NCBI RefSeq assembly: GCF_030052815.1
Contig: NC_079496.1
Location: 3,906,001-3,970,000, forward strand
Length of the DNA stretch: 64,000 nt
Reading direction: 5' to 3'
DNA from: Hevea brasiliensis
Taxonomy: Eukaryota; Streptophyta; Magnoliopsida; Malpighiales; Euphorbiaceae
This document shows, piece after piece, positions 1 to 13,744 of this stretch. The notes beneath the pieces were generated by a model that searched no databases, was not told the origin of the DNA, and was given only the letters and a program-made list of their open reading frames with translations. Position 1 is the stretch's first letter. The number at the start of each line of letters is the position of its first letter. The position numbers were made by a program, and so were the translations under genes.

Positions 1-66
1 TTACTCAATCAATTAAACCGATATTCAATAAAAAGGAAAAATTGAACAGGGAACTGGGTGCAATAC

Positions 67-2242
<2,176 letters not shown>

Positions 2243-2376
2243 TTTACTGCGTTATATATCTACGCAAATCAATCGAGAGAGAGAGACAGAGACAGAGGAA
2301 GGGCAAGTAATCTAGACGAGAGGGAAAATAACTCAAGGAATGGAGAAATGGGGTCAGGTAGCCACACAATATAAAT
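2243..2376 (-). promoter_or_regulatory. Putative TATA region and 5' leader of the ACL5-like gene
   Basis: Upstream of the ATG at 2242, the minus strand has a weak TATA-like TTTATATT at about 2368-2375. A leader of roughly 100 nt follows, containing a CT-rich (GA on plus) run near 2276-2292. I see no upstream ATG in this leader. The assignment rests on position and composition only. Confidence 0.4.
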
Positions 2377-3104
2377 GGAAAGGTGGCAGGGAAATCGAAA
2401 AGGGGCTATGATTTGATACTGTTAGGGAAGAGTTGGGCAAATCTATCGAAGTGGGTGAGTGAGGTTAGGCCCTAGCTAGGACATAAAGTAGAAGAGAGCT
2501 ATATCCTATATACCAAATATCCTCTTGGATTTTCGTGAACTGATCTTTACAGATATAAAAAGGTTAGCAGAAGTGGAAGAAGAGCATAGTATCAGCATAT
2601 GTGATTTTTGATGTTTGCTTAGCGTGGTTATGTTCTTGTCGTCCTCTAAGTTTTCAGCTTTCTCACGTTCGCTGAAGTCCTTATATGATACGTCTCTTAC
2701 GTATTATTGCTAGCTCACAACGCGAGACGCGGCATTAGATATAAAGATACAGGTAATGAATTTATTCATATAATTTTTATTGTATATATTGTATTTTAAA
2801 TCATAATAATTTGAATTTTTATGCATATATATATATAAATATAAAGACATAAATATATATAATATAATATATTTATGATAATTTTTATAAGATCAAGAAA
2901 CAATATATTGTAAATATATTTTAAATAAAACAATATATTGTAAATATATTTTAAATATTATTTTAAAAATTTATGTATAGTCTAATAAATTTTTGCCATG
3001 AATAAAGATATTAATAAAATATAGAGTGTTCAGAGACATTTTTTTTATTTTTTTTTTTTTAACTTATGATAGAGTTTAATACCTTCACACATATCTAATA
3101 AGCA
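2377..3104. other. AT-rich intergenic region upstream of the ACL5-like gene
   Basis: No gene is seen. The right half is very AT-rich. A 30-bp unit beginning CAATATATTGTAAATATA is tandemly repeated, almost twice, at about 2901-2957. The minus-strand promoter of the ACL5-like gene should lie in the left part. The region ends where the copia-1 5' LTR begins. Confidence 0.7.
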
Positions 3105-3328
3105 TGAAGAATGTTGTAAATTGCTGTAGAATGTTTTAGAATGCCCTAGATCATTAGGCGCCAATTTGTATTGTTGTAGAGTTAGTTACACATCTATAGG
3201 GAGGTTCCAGAATATTCAACATGTGTCTATGTACAGTATCATGCAGCTTCTATCAAAATATACAGAAATAAGAATTATTTTTCTTGTTTGTTATTAGCCT
3301 CTATTTACCTCTGTTTGGCTATGTTTCG
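3105..3328 (+). repeat. Copia-1 5' LTR
   Basis: Starts TGAAGAATG and ends before TGATATCAGAGCC, a degenerate initiator-tRNA-Met primer-binding site at 3329-3341. The LTR end reads CG where the 3' copy has CA. It differs from the 3' LTR at many positions and in length (224 versus 254 bp), implying an old insertion. Confidence 0.85.
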
Positions 3329-3396
3329 TGATATCAGAGCCACGGTTCTAGTGGCTTGCTACATTTAAGTAATTATCTCTTATTTTCTCAATCTTC

Positions 3397-4152
3397 ATGG
3401 AAGAAGAAATTTAATCTGATATTCAGAACAATGGCAATATCGTTGATACTTATATGCTTCAGAACTCAGACCACCCAGAAATGGTTATGGTTAGTGTACC
3501 ACTAACAGGAGTGAATTACCACTCATGGAGTTGATCAATGATGATCGCACTCAGAGCTAAAGATAAAATAGGGTTTATTGATGGCAGATGTGTTGCAACA
3601 GAGGCAAATTCTCCGTGTTTTGAAAAATGGCAGCGTGTTGATAGTATGGTCATGTCATGGATCCTAAATTCCATCCCAAAGGAACTTGTTGAGACATTTT
3701 TATATGCGACTACAGGGCATGAACTATGGGTTAAGTTGAAGCAGCAGTTTGGAGATAGTAATGGCCCAATGCTTTATCAGTTAAAAAGGGATATCAGTCT
3801 ATTTAGCCAAAGTAATCAATCACTGGTCGTTTACTTCACCAAGCTCAAAAGGCTATTGGATGAACTTTCTTGTCTAACAAAAATTCCAATACGTATGTAT
3901 GAAGCAGCAAAATCAATAGCTGAAATGGAAGACGAAGACAAAATGATTCAACTCCTAATCGGTCTCAATGATCACTATGACCATGCGCGCAATCAGATTT
4001 TATTACACAATCCTCTACCCAACGCCAACTAGGCATGCTTCATGCTCAACCGTATAGAAAAGCAACGAGAGGTACTCACTATCCCAGATTCCATTGATAC
4101 TATTAATGTTTTAATGACAAAAAATGCTGGGCACAAATTTAATGAGATGGGC
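3397..4152 (+). pseudogene. Copia-1 gag, N-terminal part (broken)
   Basis: Copia-type Gag with the family opening LTGVNYHSWS near codon 40 and the conserved block ELWVKLKQQFGDSNGP. The frame from ATG 3397 carries a TAA at codon 6, a TGA after NYHSWS (probably from CGA) and a TAG after LPNAN at about 4030. The frame then continues to FNEMG, where the TRIM-like insertion starts. The capsid protein would package the RNA in virus-like particles; this copy cannot be translated whole. Remnants of the C-terminal part lie at about 5147-5586. Confidence 0.85.
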
Positions 4153-5146
4153 TGTCACAACCCGATTTCTAGACCAGACCGGCACTAGAATTTGGATCAA
4201 CATAAGACTCCAGAAATCCGTAGTAAGCCTAATTATTTCTAGCCTAAATATAAAGTCCACAAAACCAAAATAAAATACTATACATATCTATACAATCATA
4301 AACACACGCAAGCACACAAGGCAGAAACTAGATACAAGGATAATAAAATAAGGATGATTATGGACCCTATACTCAACATGTGACCTCCTAAAAAAATTCT
4401 TTTTAAATTCCTAGATGTACACTTTCTTATGAATTTAGAGCCTAAGCTCTTATACCAACTTGTAATGCCCCTCTTAGAATTGGATAGTATTGTCCGCTTT
4501 GGTCTAACGGACCTCACGGCTTTATCCTTTGGACCCCTGCTTTGAGGCCCAAAAATGCGCTATACAGATTAGAGGTTTGCCACCTTATAAGACTCTTCAC
4601 TTTTCCTTCCCTTTTTGATATGGGGCTCAGTTCATTCCTATCTCTTTCACCAGCGAGTCTTATCCCTCCTAGAAGATCGCTTCACCAGCGAGTCTTATCC
4701 CTCCTAGAAGATCGCTTCAGCCGAGATTTCTAGACTAGACCAAACCGGCACTAGGACTTAGAACAATATAAAGCTCTTGAAGCCTGTAATAAGTCTAATT
4801 ATTTTTAGTCCAAATATAAAGCCCACAAAACCAAAACAAAATACTATACATATCTGTACAATCATAAACACACGCAAGTACACAAGGCAGAAACTAGATA
4901 CAAGGATAACAAAACAAGGACGATTATAGACCCTATACTCGACATGTGACCTCCTAAAAAGACTCTTTTTAAATTCCTAGATGTACACTTTTCCATAAAT
5001 CTAGAGTCTAAGCTCTGATACCAACTTGTAAACTCTTCATTTTTCTCTCCCTTTCCGATGTGAGACTTGGTTCATTCCTGCTCCCTATTTGGACAAGGTC
5101 ACTAGCAAGCCTTATCCCTCCCGGAGGATTGCTCCAGTCGAGATCT
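4153..5146 (-). mobile_element. TRIM-like/LTR-derived tandem pair inside copia-1 gag
   Basis: Two direct copies of about 0.4-0.57 kb (from about 4160 and from about 4727) share long stretches such as ACTATACATATCTGTACAAT and CCTCCTAAAAA. On the minus strand each copy holds TTGGTATcAGAGCTTAG, a tRNA-Met primer-binding site, just after a TTACA end. The left boundary reads TGTCACAACCC, the mirror of the GGGTCGTGACA end of Tekay-type LTRs. No coding capacity is seen. LTR-PBS-LTR-PBS order with almost no internal DNA fits a TRIM or recombined non-autonomous retroelement. The right boundary is approximate and no target duplication was found. Confidence 0.6.
4647..4716. repeat. 35-bp perfect tandem duplication
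   Basis: The unit beginning TCACCAGCGAGTCTTATCCC occurs twice back to back (4647-4681 and 4682-4716), followed by the start of a third (TCA). It lies inside the TRIM-like region and is absent from the second TRIM copy, so it is a local duplication. Confidence 0.9.
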
Positions 5147-8100
5147 TCTTTTCTGCACTGGATGTTTCATGGGCAATACAAAAAAATCAGAATTAGTCTG
5201 GAAACAAAAAACAAGATTATGCAAAAAAGAATGATTGATTTGCAACAACTGAAAGGCTTAAGGCCATAGCAAAGATTCATGTTTTAAGTTACACGGGTAC
5301 CTTGATTGGTACAAAGATCTCAAACAAAAGAAGGTCTTTCAGCAGAATTCAAATTATATTGTTCAAGCCCATGAAACACATATTGATGATGATGCGCTGG
5401 ATGGAAAAGGATCTATTATTGATCAAAATCTTGGTCTATCAAACATAATACAGCAAGAGATAGCTACGTATATGAAAGGGAAAAATGTGATGGAACCAAG
5501 TAATACAAATTTTACAAACTTCGCAGGTAATGAACACAACTGGAGTTTCTTTAGCAACAGTGATGTGAGCATTGGGACCTAGATAGTGGACACAGGAGCC
5601 TCCAGTCACATATGTTCTAACTTTCATTTGTTTTCAGAAATATCACAATCCACCAATTTTTCTCCTGTTTATCTTCCAGGTGGTACTGAGAAAATAGTTA
5701 CATAAATTGGCACAGTCAACTTGCACCCACAAATTATACTTACAAATGTTTTATATGTTCCAAATTTTAAATTTAATTTGCTTTATGTTAGTAAAATTCT
5801 ATAATATACTCATCTTCTTATTCATTTCTTTCCTCCTTATTGTGAACTGCAGGACTAATGTACTAATGAGACATTGGCAATTGGTCAGGAACTTGCTAGC
5901 TTATAGACTTGATGCTTCTTTATTCAAGAACCTACAGATATCACACAAAAATAAATGTAATGTAGCACAATCTATTTCAACTTCATGCACTCCTTGGCAT
6001 GAACGCTTAGGTCATGTTTCAAGTCATACTTTGTTAAAAATTCCAAGTATTGGTGTTACTACTATAGACCCCTCTCCTTGTGAAGTTTGTTCCTTATCCA
6101 AACAACATCGTTTACCTTTTCCAATTAGAATTATTTCAAGTTCTTCCATTTTTGATTTGGTACATGTTAACATATGGGGACCATGTCAAATACCTACTGT
6201 TAATGGATCCAAATATGTGCTAACAATTGTTGACGACCTAAGCAAAGCTACTTGGGCATATTTAAGCAAAGCTACTTGGGCATATTTAATGAAGGATAAA
6301 ACTCAAATAGTATTGCATCTCACCATATTCTTAAATCAAGTGGTCACTCAATTCAACAAACAAGTCGGGAAAATTTGCATAGATAATGGGTCTGAATTCC
6401 TTAGCTCTCCTTGCCAATCTTTATTTCATAATCAAGGCATAATATATCAAAAATCATGCCCACATACTCCACAACAAAATGGGGTTGCCAAGCACAAACA
6501 TAAACACCTCCTTCAAGTAACCTGAGCCCTCCTATTTCATTCCAACTTACTAAAAACCTTTTGGGCAGAAACACTTCTCACAGCTGCATATCTAATTAAC
6601 CGTATTCCTTCTTTCATTCTTAAATGGAAGACACCCTTTGAAATTCTTCACAATAAGCCACCCGAATACCACCATTTGCATACTTTCGGTTGTTTATGTT
6701 TTTTTACAAGTACCAAGCCACACAAAACTAAACTTGGACCTCGAGCCTTCAAATGCATATTCCTCAGTTATGTTTCAGGGCAAAAAGCATACAAGGTAAA
6801 TTATTTGAAATCTCATAATATCTTGGGATCTTGAGATGTCATCTTCCATGAATCCATTTTACCTTATAAAAATTCACCTGCATTACAATTACCAAACACC
6901 TCACCTAATGTTCCTCTTCCATGCATACCAATTTCCACACCCCAATCACCATCTCCATGTGTCGATATTCCTCACATCATACCATCACCTTCCACCCCTT
7001 TACAATCTGAGTCTCCGTCCCAACCCACAACACACCATACCAACCCCACCTCCACTTCGAAGAAGTACTAGGGTTGCATCTAAGCCGGCATGGCTCTAAG
7101 ACTTCATAACTCATGTTTCATGTGACTTTGAATTTTCAACGCCAGTGTTCTTAAAGGATAAAGGTTTTGCAGTTATTACATCTCCTTTTAGTTATTTTAT
7201 CCCCATTCCTTTTTTTTTTTTATTTTGCCCATATTTCCTTTATGGCTAATGTGTTTACTATTAAGGGACCTCACTCATATGATCAAGCTAAAGATGACAT
7301 TAGATAGTTTCAAGCCATGCAACAAGAATTAGATGCTCTTGAGCATAATCAAACTTGGTAATTGACAACTTTTGCTCCTGGTAAGAAACCTATCTCTTCT
7401 AAGTGGGTCTATCGCATCAAATGTAACCAAGATGGAACTATCAATCATTATAATGCCAGACTAGTGGCTAAAAGGTACAACCAAGTAGCGGGCATTGATT
7501 ATATAGACAGTTTTTCTCCAATGGCAAAAGTGTTTATGATGCGTTTTATCCCTTGCTATTGCTTCAGTAAAACAGTGACCCATACGTCAAATCAATATAA
7601 ACAATGCTTATCTCCACACGCGATTTTCTAGATGAAAAGCTTTATCTCACACCTCCAGCAAGTTACACAAAAGCTCAAGAGGTCAAGTTTGGAAGCTTAT
7701 CAAATCATTGTATGGCTTGAAGCAAACCGGATGATAATGGAATAAATAATTCACTTGTAAATACATGGACTTTGGTTTCATGCAATCATCTTTAGATCAT
7801 TGTTTATTCACTAAAATCAATGGGGATGACTTCCAAGCTCTACTTGTTTACGTTGATGACGTATTGATAACTGGAACACATGAATCTTCTATAATTATTA
7901 CCAAATAATTTCTGGACATATAATTCACCATTAAAGATCTCGGATTGCAAAATACTTTTTGGGAATTGATTTAGCTTGTTCTTTTGATGGCTTATTTCTC
8001 AGTCAATAAAAATACATCATGGATATGATACATGATGCTAGACTCTCACAAGCAAAATCAATTCCTTTTCCAATGGTTAAAGTTCTTCACCTCACAAATG

Positions 8101-8205
8101 GTTCCTGTGATCTTCTGTCTGAACCTAAAAGATATCGTCGAATTGTTAACAAACTCCTATATCTTGGGATTATTCGTTCAGACATTACTTTTCCTATCCA
8201 ACAAC
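5147..8205 (+). pseudogene. Copia-1 gag end and pol: protease, integrase, RT (broken)
   Basis: Order follows Ty1/copia: gag tail, aspartic protease (VDTGASSH near 5587), GAG-pre-integrase (WHERLGHVSSHTL near 6000), integrase core to about 6530, and RT from about 7160 with KWVYRIK, NARLVAKRYNQ and the catalytic YVDDVL near 7850. The integrase is damaged beyond stops. The usual first Asp is Asn (VHVNIWG), and the usual Glu of the NGVxE motif is Lys (NGVAKHKHKH). A 24-bp tandem duplication (6241-6264 and 6265-6288) repeats the peptide SKATWAYL. Several stop codons and frameshifts occur in the RT. The frame is cut at 8205 by Athila-1. Confidence 0.88.
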
Positions 8206-9775
8206 TGATGGCCCAACCACAAGTGCATGGGTCGTACAAGTAATATAGAAAAGATATCGTTCCCACGAGGAGTTGTGTTAATGATCGAATTTTTGATATA
8301 GAAATTGACTAATTTGAACTATTTTTGAAATTAAAGCAATAAATTGATAGATATTGAAGTGTAAAATTTATATGTGCAAAATTAATAATCTATTCAACAA
8401 TGTAATGATTTAACTAAATTTGCATCAAATTAAAATAAGCAAATTGAAATATGGCAAGATTTAAAATGGCAAGTAATTAAATTCGATTAGAAATTAACAA
8501 TGATAAAAGTGGCGGTTTGGGAGTTCATATTTAAGCTATTTTGGGATTTTTAAATTGGTTACCAAATCTTATGGAACTTACGGATTTTAAGGAGATTAAT
8601 TCTTAAATCCTTTGAATACCCTTTCGAGTGGGACAAAAAGTGCCTTAATCAATCTAATCCTACTTTCGTGGAATTAAAATTAATCAAGATTCATTAAGTT
8701 TCTTAATTAATCTGTAAATCCTCTTAATCCTTAATCTATTTCTAGATCTAAGTTAATTAAGTCCAATTTTTTTGTTATCTATCACAAGGTTTTCTCCTTT
8801 CGGTGCTTCAATCATAGATTAAGAACAACACTTAATGGGATCCTATACTAAGCATGTCATTGAGCACACAAGAAATGAATAAAATTCATTAAAACCACAA
8901 AATATAGATTACCCAATCAAAATCCACAAAATATCTCAAATATTTCATCCCAACTCCAGAATGTAATGAAAATTACTCACTATCCATAATATTTACAATA
9001 AATTCTAAGTAAATATGGAAATAAATCTTAAATCTAAGTTAAGAACTAAGAAACCCAACACAAGAAAGGTAGGAAATAGGGAAGAAAGGAAGAAAACTCT
9101 AAATCTGGTCTAGAAATGGAGAGGTGACGTTTTTGCTCTCTATTTTCTGACTCTTCCCCTGCTGTTGCTTTTTTTTTGTCTCCTCCTCCTTTCTAAAATG
9201 AGATAAGGACATATTTATATCTTTTTTTCTGACAAGTAGCCCTAAAATGGTGTGTTTGAGGTGTAGTTTTCATGAGGGAATCTTCTGCCAGCTCATTATG
9301 AAGACTCTATGAAACTGCATAAGTGGACTGCATAAGTTATGCAGGCCCTTATGCAGTTTTCGGCAGGTTTTGGGCCCTCTGTGTGAAGCTGCATAAGCAA
9401 GGAGTAAGTCTGCATAAGTCATGCAGTGACTTATGCAGATTTCGGCAGGAATGGAAAAATTGCTTCTTCTCCCTGTGCAGAACTGCACAACTTATGCGGC
9501 AAGTTATGCGCAATTTGGCCACTGCATACTTTAACTTTCAAACTTGTTTTTGATATCTTTGGCTATAGAAATCACTCCTCATTGGCAAAATTTCTTTTTT
9601 AGTCCCTCAAAAACACTATTTTTCCTACAAAATAAAGTAAAATTACAAATTAATCCAAAAATTGACAATCATGAAAACTATTTAAATAACTAATAAAATT
9701 AGCTAAAAGTGACTAACAATTAAATAAAATGGCCATGAAATTAAACCTAAATGACTATGCAAAATGCATGTATCA
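8206..9775 (-). repeat. Athila-1 3' LTR (left copy)
   Basis: Reads TGATGG on the left and GTATCA on the right, so the minus strand also begins TGATAC and ends CA. It shares CAAGTGCA(C/T)GGGTCGTACAAG and nearly all later sequence with the right LTR. Near its right end it holds several copies of the TGCATAAGTTATGCA palindrome-like motif and TTTCGGCAGG, which recur in the internal array at 13745-14530. Confidence 0.92.
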
Positions 9776-9790
9776 AATACCCCCAAACTC
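9776..9790 (-). other. Athila-1 polypurine tract (terminal)
   Basis: On the minus strand GAGTTTGGGGGTATT directly precedes the 3' LTR start TGATAC. This is the expected plus-strand primer for a gypsy element. Confidence 0.8.
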
Positions 9791-9795
9791 AAATC

Positions 9796-9815
9796 TTTGC
9801 TTGTCCTCAAGCAAA
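9796..9815 (-). other. Hairpin next to terminal PPT (TCCT/AGGA loop)
   Basis: TTTGCTTGTCCTCAAGCAAA is a perfect 8-bp stem with a 4-nt loop, TCCT on plus and AGGA in element sense. It lies 5 nt upstream of the polypurine tract in element sense. The same loop and placement recur at 11379-11394, 58974-58991 and 60444-60461. Confidence 0.75.
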
Positions 9816-12389
9816 CTTTAAAATATAACACAATTTTTTAGGGGTGCCTTGTTCAAAGAGCTATGAAAATCACCTATTAAAGTAACTTAATATACCTTTA
9901 GCCATACCAACAATCCATATACCCATCCTTTAAGATGCAAAGAATCTAATGCTTATCCAAGCTTTCACCACTTAGCCATCAAGTCAATTATCATCTAAAA
10001 TTCCCAAACCAACCAATCAAAAGAGAGAGTCATGCTCAAAAGGAATTCTAGAATAATCAATAACCAAAGTGTCTCTATATAGAATGATGGAATTTAATGA
10101 GTGAATGGATAATTTCCAATCCCATAGGCAAATTTCCTACCCCTATCTTCACTAATGTAGCAAGTACTATCAAGAGATCAAAGGTCTTTTTAGGGATGTA
10201 ATGGGGCCATGGGGTTCAAAATGAGGTTAAGAAGAATAAGGGTAAAAAGGATTCAAAGCATGAGAATATTTTCAATCTTGAAAACATAAGGTACACTTAT
10301 TTTTTTTTTCTTCTTTTTTTTTTCTTGTTCTCTTTTTTTTTTATATATATATAAAGAAGAGAGAAATACACAATAAGAATTTTCAAGTGCTAGCACATTT
10401 TACAAAATACATAAAATGGAGGGACATTTATATCTTGTATTTTCTCTTGATGATTGTTTCTAAAAATGCCACCCCCAAACTCATTTCCTTTAATTACTTT
10501 GGGTGGATTTCTTTCAATTTGAATGACAATAGTGAAAAGCATGTATACTAGCACTTTTATAAGATGACAAGCATTTCTTCTCCCTTTTATTATTATATAT
10601 TTTTCTCTTTTTTTTTCTATTTTTTTTAATATGAATATAAAGTGTACCTAATATTATAAATAATTATTCTCATGAAAATGGTTGGAGTGTTTGGTTCATT
10701 GGCTAGGTAGCAATAAGGGTTTCAAGAAAAATTAGGAATATAAAGGCTCAAAGGGGTTTGCAAAGGTTAATTTTAATTAGGAAAAGGCCAAAGGTCTAAA
10801 ATGAGAAGGTTTAAATCAAAGAATGCCTAATCATCTCTCTTTTCAAGTACAAGCTGGTATTTCGCCTTGAAATGTTTAGAAAATTTGTTCTAGGATTGGT
10901 GAGACATCATTTGACTACCTTATATCCAATAACTCCCTCTAAACACTCCAATCTCTAAAGGATTAGTTGGGTGGCTTTTTGGCTAAGAAGATATAAACAA
11001 GGGATAAACACTTCAAAACTTTGCACCTCTTAGGAAATTTTTAATCCACAAACCAAACTTAAGGTAAGTCAAATCACTCTCATAGGCAACTTTTCATTAC
11101 TCAAGGGATTTGGCAAAAGATTTTATTTCATGAATGCATGATTCCTAAAAATGAGCAATGCATTAACTAAATGGAAGAAATTTATTTGTATGCAATGTGT
11201 ACAATTTCTAAATGATGTATAATGTGTGTGTAAATGTGTTATGTATATGTATGTATGGATGTGTATGTAAAATATTTACAATATATATATATAAATGGAA
11301 TGGGATGAGATTTTCCTACAATCAAAATGTGAAAAATGTAGCAAACATCAAAATGCACACCCCCAAACTCAAAATTGGACATTGTCCTCAATGTATAAGG
11401 CAGTGCAGCATGAAAACTCAAAGCAAAGAGGAATAACCAGGAATAGTTAAATTTAAAAGCAAAAAGAAAGATTTACCTGGTATAGAGCAGTGTTTTAGCA
11501 TCTAAAATGTAAATTCAAAAGATGATAGTGATGCATAAGAAAGCTGCACAGGTTATGCAGAATAAATACTTTGCAGAACAGGTGCATAAGGAGAGTGCAT
11601 AAGCTGTGCAGTATGGCATGAGTTGCATAAGGGACTGCACAGGCTATGCAGAACATTTGTATAAGGAGTTTCACAGCCTGTGCAGTATATTAAAAGCTGC
11701 AGCATAATGATATATCAAGGAAAAACTTGCAAACACCAGCAGAGGTATGTAAATATATACAGTTTACTGACAAGTATGCACAAAGGATAACAAAGACAAT
11801 GAGAAGCAATAAAAAACCAATGGAATAGCCATCCAATTGTAAATTAAGAAAATAAAATTCAAGACAGACTAAAATTGTTCCAGCACATCTAAAAAGAAAA
11901 GATCCTAGAAGTTGAACAAAAGCAAGATAAAAATTAATCTATTTCTATGGTTTTGCCCTTGTCTAAAGGTACTGCTGGAGGACTGAATGGAGCTGGCTGC
12001 TGCTGAAGGGGTGGTTCTGGAAGGGGTGATGGAGGTGGAGGTGGCATACCCAGAAAAGCCATGAGCTGCTTCATTATCTCTTTTAACTCTTCTGCTTGTC
12101 TTTGGTTTCCATAACAAGATCAAAGAGTTGATCATGACCATCCTTAAGGGTATCTAGACCAGATTCAAGCTTCCTATCCACAAAATATACATCATCACTA
12201 AGCCTCTCAAGATAAGTGAATAAGGCTTTAGTGTTGAAGGGAGGAGGTGCTGTGGATGAAGAGGGTCCAGCTGCAGATGGTGTTGGCTGTGCGGTCTCGG
12301 GGTGTCCTGTGCATCGAGTAGGTGGTGCAGTTTAGCGAGAATCTTTGTTGGATCTTTGGTGCAGATTGTGCCTCTGGTTGTGCAGATGG
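9816..12389 (-). other. Athila-1 3' non-coding region
   Basis: No convincing gene. It contains T-rich runs near 10290-10345 and 10600-10630, an internal PPT plus hairpin at 11358-11394, and scattered TGCATAAG/TTATGCAG motifs near 11530-11690. Parts between 9830 and 11100 resemble 58990-60200 of Athila-2 (for example GGTCTTTTTA-GG-TGTAATGGGG), so it is a shared element-specific untranslated region. Proline-rich frame remnants of ORF1 reach down to about 11930. Confidence 0.7.
11358..11394 (-). other. Internal PPT-like tract plus hairpin in Athila-1
   Basis: The minus strand reads ACATTGAGGACAATGT (11394-11379, a perfect 6-bp stem with AGGA loop), then 8 nt, then GAGTTTGGGGGTG (11370-11358), and soon TGCATTTTG, which also follows the terminal PPT inside the LTR. 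It copies the layout of the 3' LTR border about 1.6 kb away. Confidence 0.75.
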
Positions 12390-13568
12390 TTATGTATCTG
12401 CTACTGGTTGTGCAGTGTCAAATGATGGCAAACTGAATCCAGTCTTGAATAAGTGAGTAGCATCAAAATAGAAAGTGTCTGAAAGTACTAGTAGAGGATG
12501 CTCTTCCGGATCAAAACCAAAATATTTAGCTATAACAGTTATGAGCCCACCCATGACTATATCACCTATAGATTTAGTAGTAATGTGCAATACATAGTCG
12601 CAAAAGAAGTAACCAGGAGATATTTTGACTTTGTGAAAAGCACACCATAGAATGAACAAGTCAGATTTTCTAACAACACCAGAACTAGTCCCTCGGCCCA
12701 AGATAGTGCTAGTAATCAGCCTATGGATAAATCTAAGCGTTGGGTCTATTATTTGGGGGGTTTTGGATATGCCAGCATAAAAACCCTGAGATTGGTTTGT
12801 AATACTTTTTCAAAACTGAACAGCATTCCAAACACGTTTATTTGCTACCTCTATGCCTATATATGGGACCCTAAACAATCAATCAATAGCAAACCCAAAG
12901 ATATTGTGAAATTGGTCTAATGATAGCTCTCTATTTTGCCTTAAGTACCTAAATTTCATAGTCGGCTTGTAATCTATCTCATGTAATTTCAGAGTAGCAG
13001 AAAATGAGGAAATAAATTCCAAAATTAGGGCTGGATAAACTAATTCTTGTTTATGCACAAATTCCATCCAACCTAAACCATCAAGGTAGGCAACAACATT
13101 ATCAAATAAACCAACAGATTGGAGGGCATCTGCAAAAATGGACCTAGTGGGTTGCACTTTTCTGTCCTTTAGCCTCTTAAAAGTTGCCTTATGGGTTGCA
13201 TTAGGAAGAGGCCAAGGTAGTTTGGATACCTGTGTTGCCGCTGCTGAAGGTTGCTTCTTGCTAGAGGAGGGAGATTTGACTTATGGGGTAGAGGTAGAAA
13301 TACCAACCCCTTGTCATGTGGAAGCCGAAGTTCTAGGGTTTTTGGGTGTAGGCTCTAAAAGTGGAGTAGCAGGTGTGTCTTTTCGTTTTGCAGGAGGTGG
13401 TGCAGAGGCCATGGGTCGGGTTGATTTAGACCGGATTCTCCTTTTATAGGTGGATGTAGGAGGAGGTGGAGGGGTTTATTGTGGAGGAGAATCGGGATTG
13501 GGGGCTTGCATTGCTAGGGGCGTAACTTGGAGAGGAGAGCCTTGAGGGGAAGGGGGAGGCATTTCCAT
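12390..13568 (-). pseudogene. ATHILA ORF1-type protein (broken)
   Basis: A frame opening MEMPPPSPQ at 13568 runs through a Pro/Ser-rich basic region into a conserved block: IFADALQSVGLFDNVVAYLD, LGWMEFV, SFSATLKL and SLDQFHNIFGF, then GRGTSSGVVRKSDLF and FGFDPEEHPLL. These match, from memory, the Athila ORF-1/plant retrotransposon domain found between pol and the 3' LTR; its function is not established. At least four in-frame stops are present (after PDSPPQ, ASA/ST, ISTSTP and FGFAID), with more near 12800. The 72-bp array lies directly upstream in element sense. Confidence 0.78.
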
Positions 13569-13744
13569 GGTGGTGGTCGATGATGGTGGGAATGGAGGAG
13601 GGAAGAAGAAAATAAAAGAGATAGAGGAAAAGTTAGGGTATCGGTCGACGAAAATGTAGGGGGTGAAGGATTAATGCCGAGAAAAATGGGAAGGAGGGTG
13701 GTTGTGAACAGTAATGACGGGAAGTGGGAGGTGGGAAAATGGGT

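Noticed and set aside
13138..13449. Plus-strand 103-codon frame
   Set aside because: It is the reverse strand of the ATHILA ORF1-type gene.
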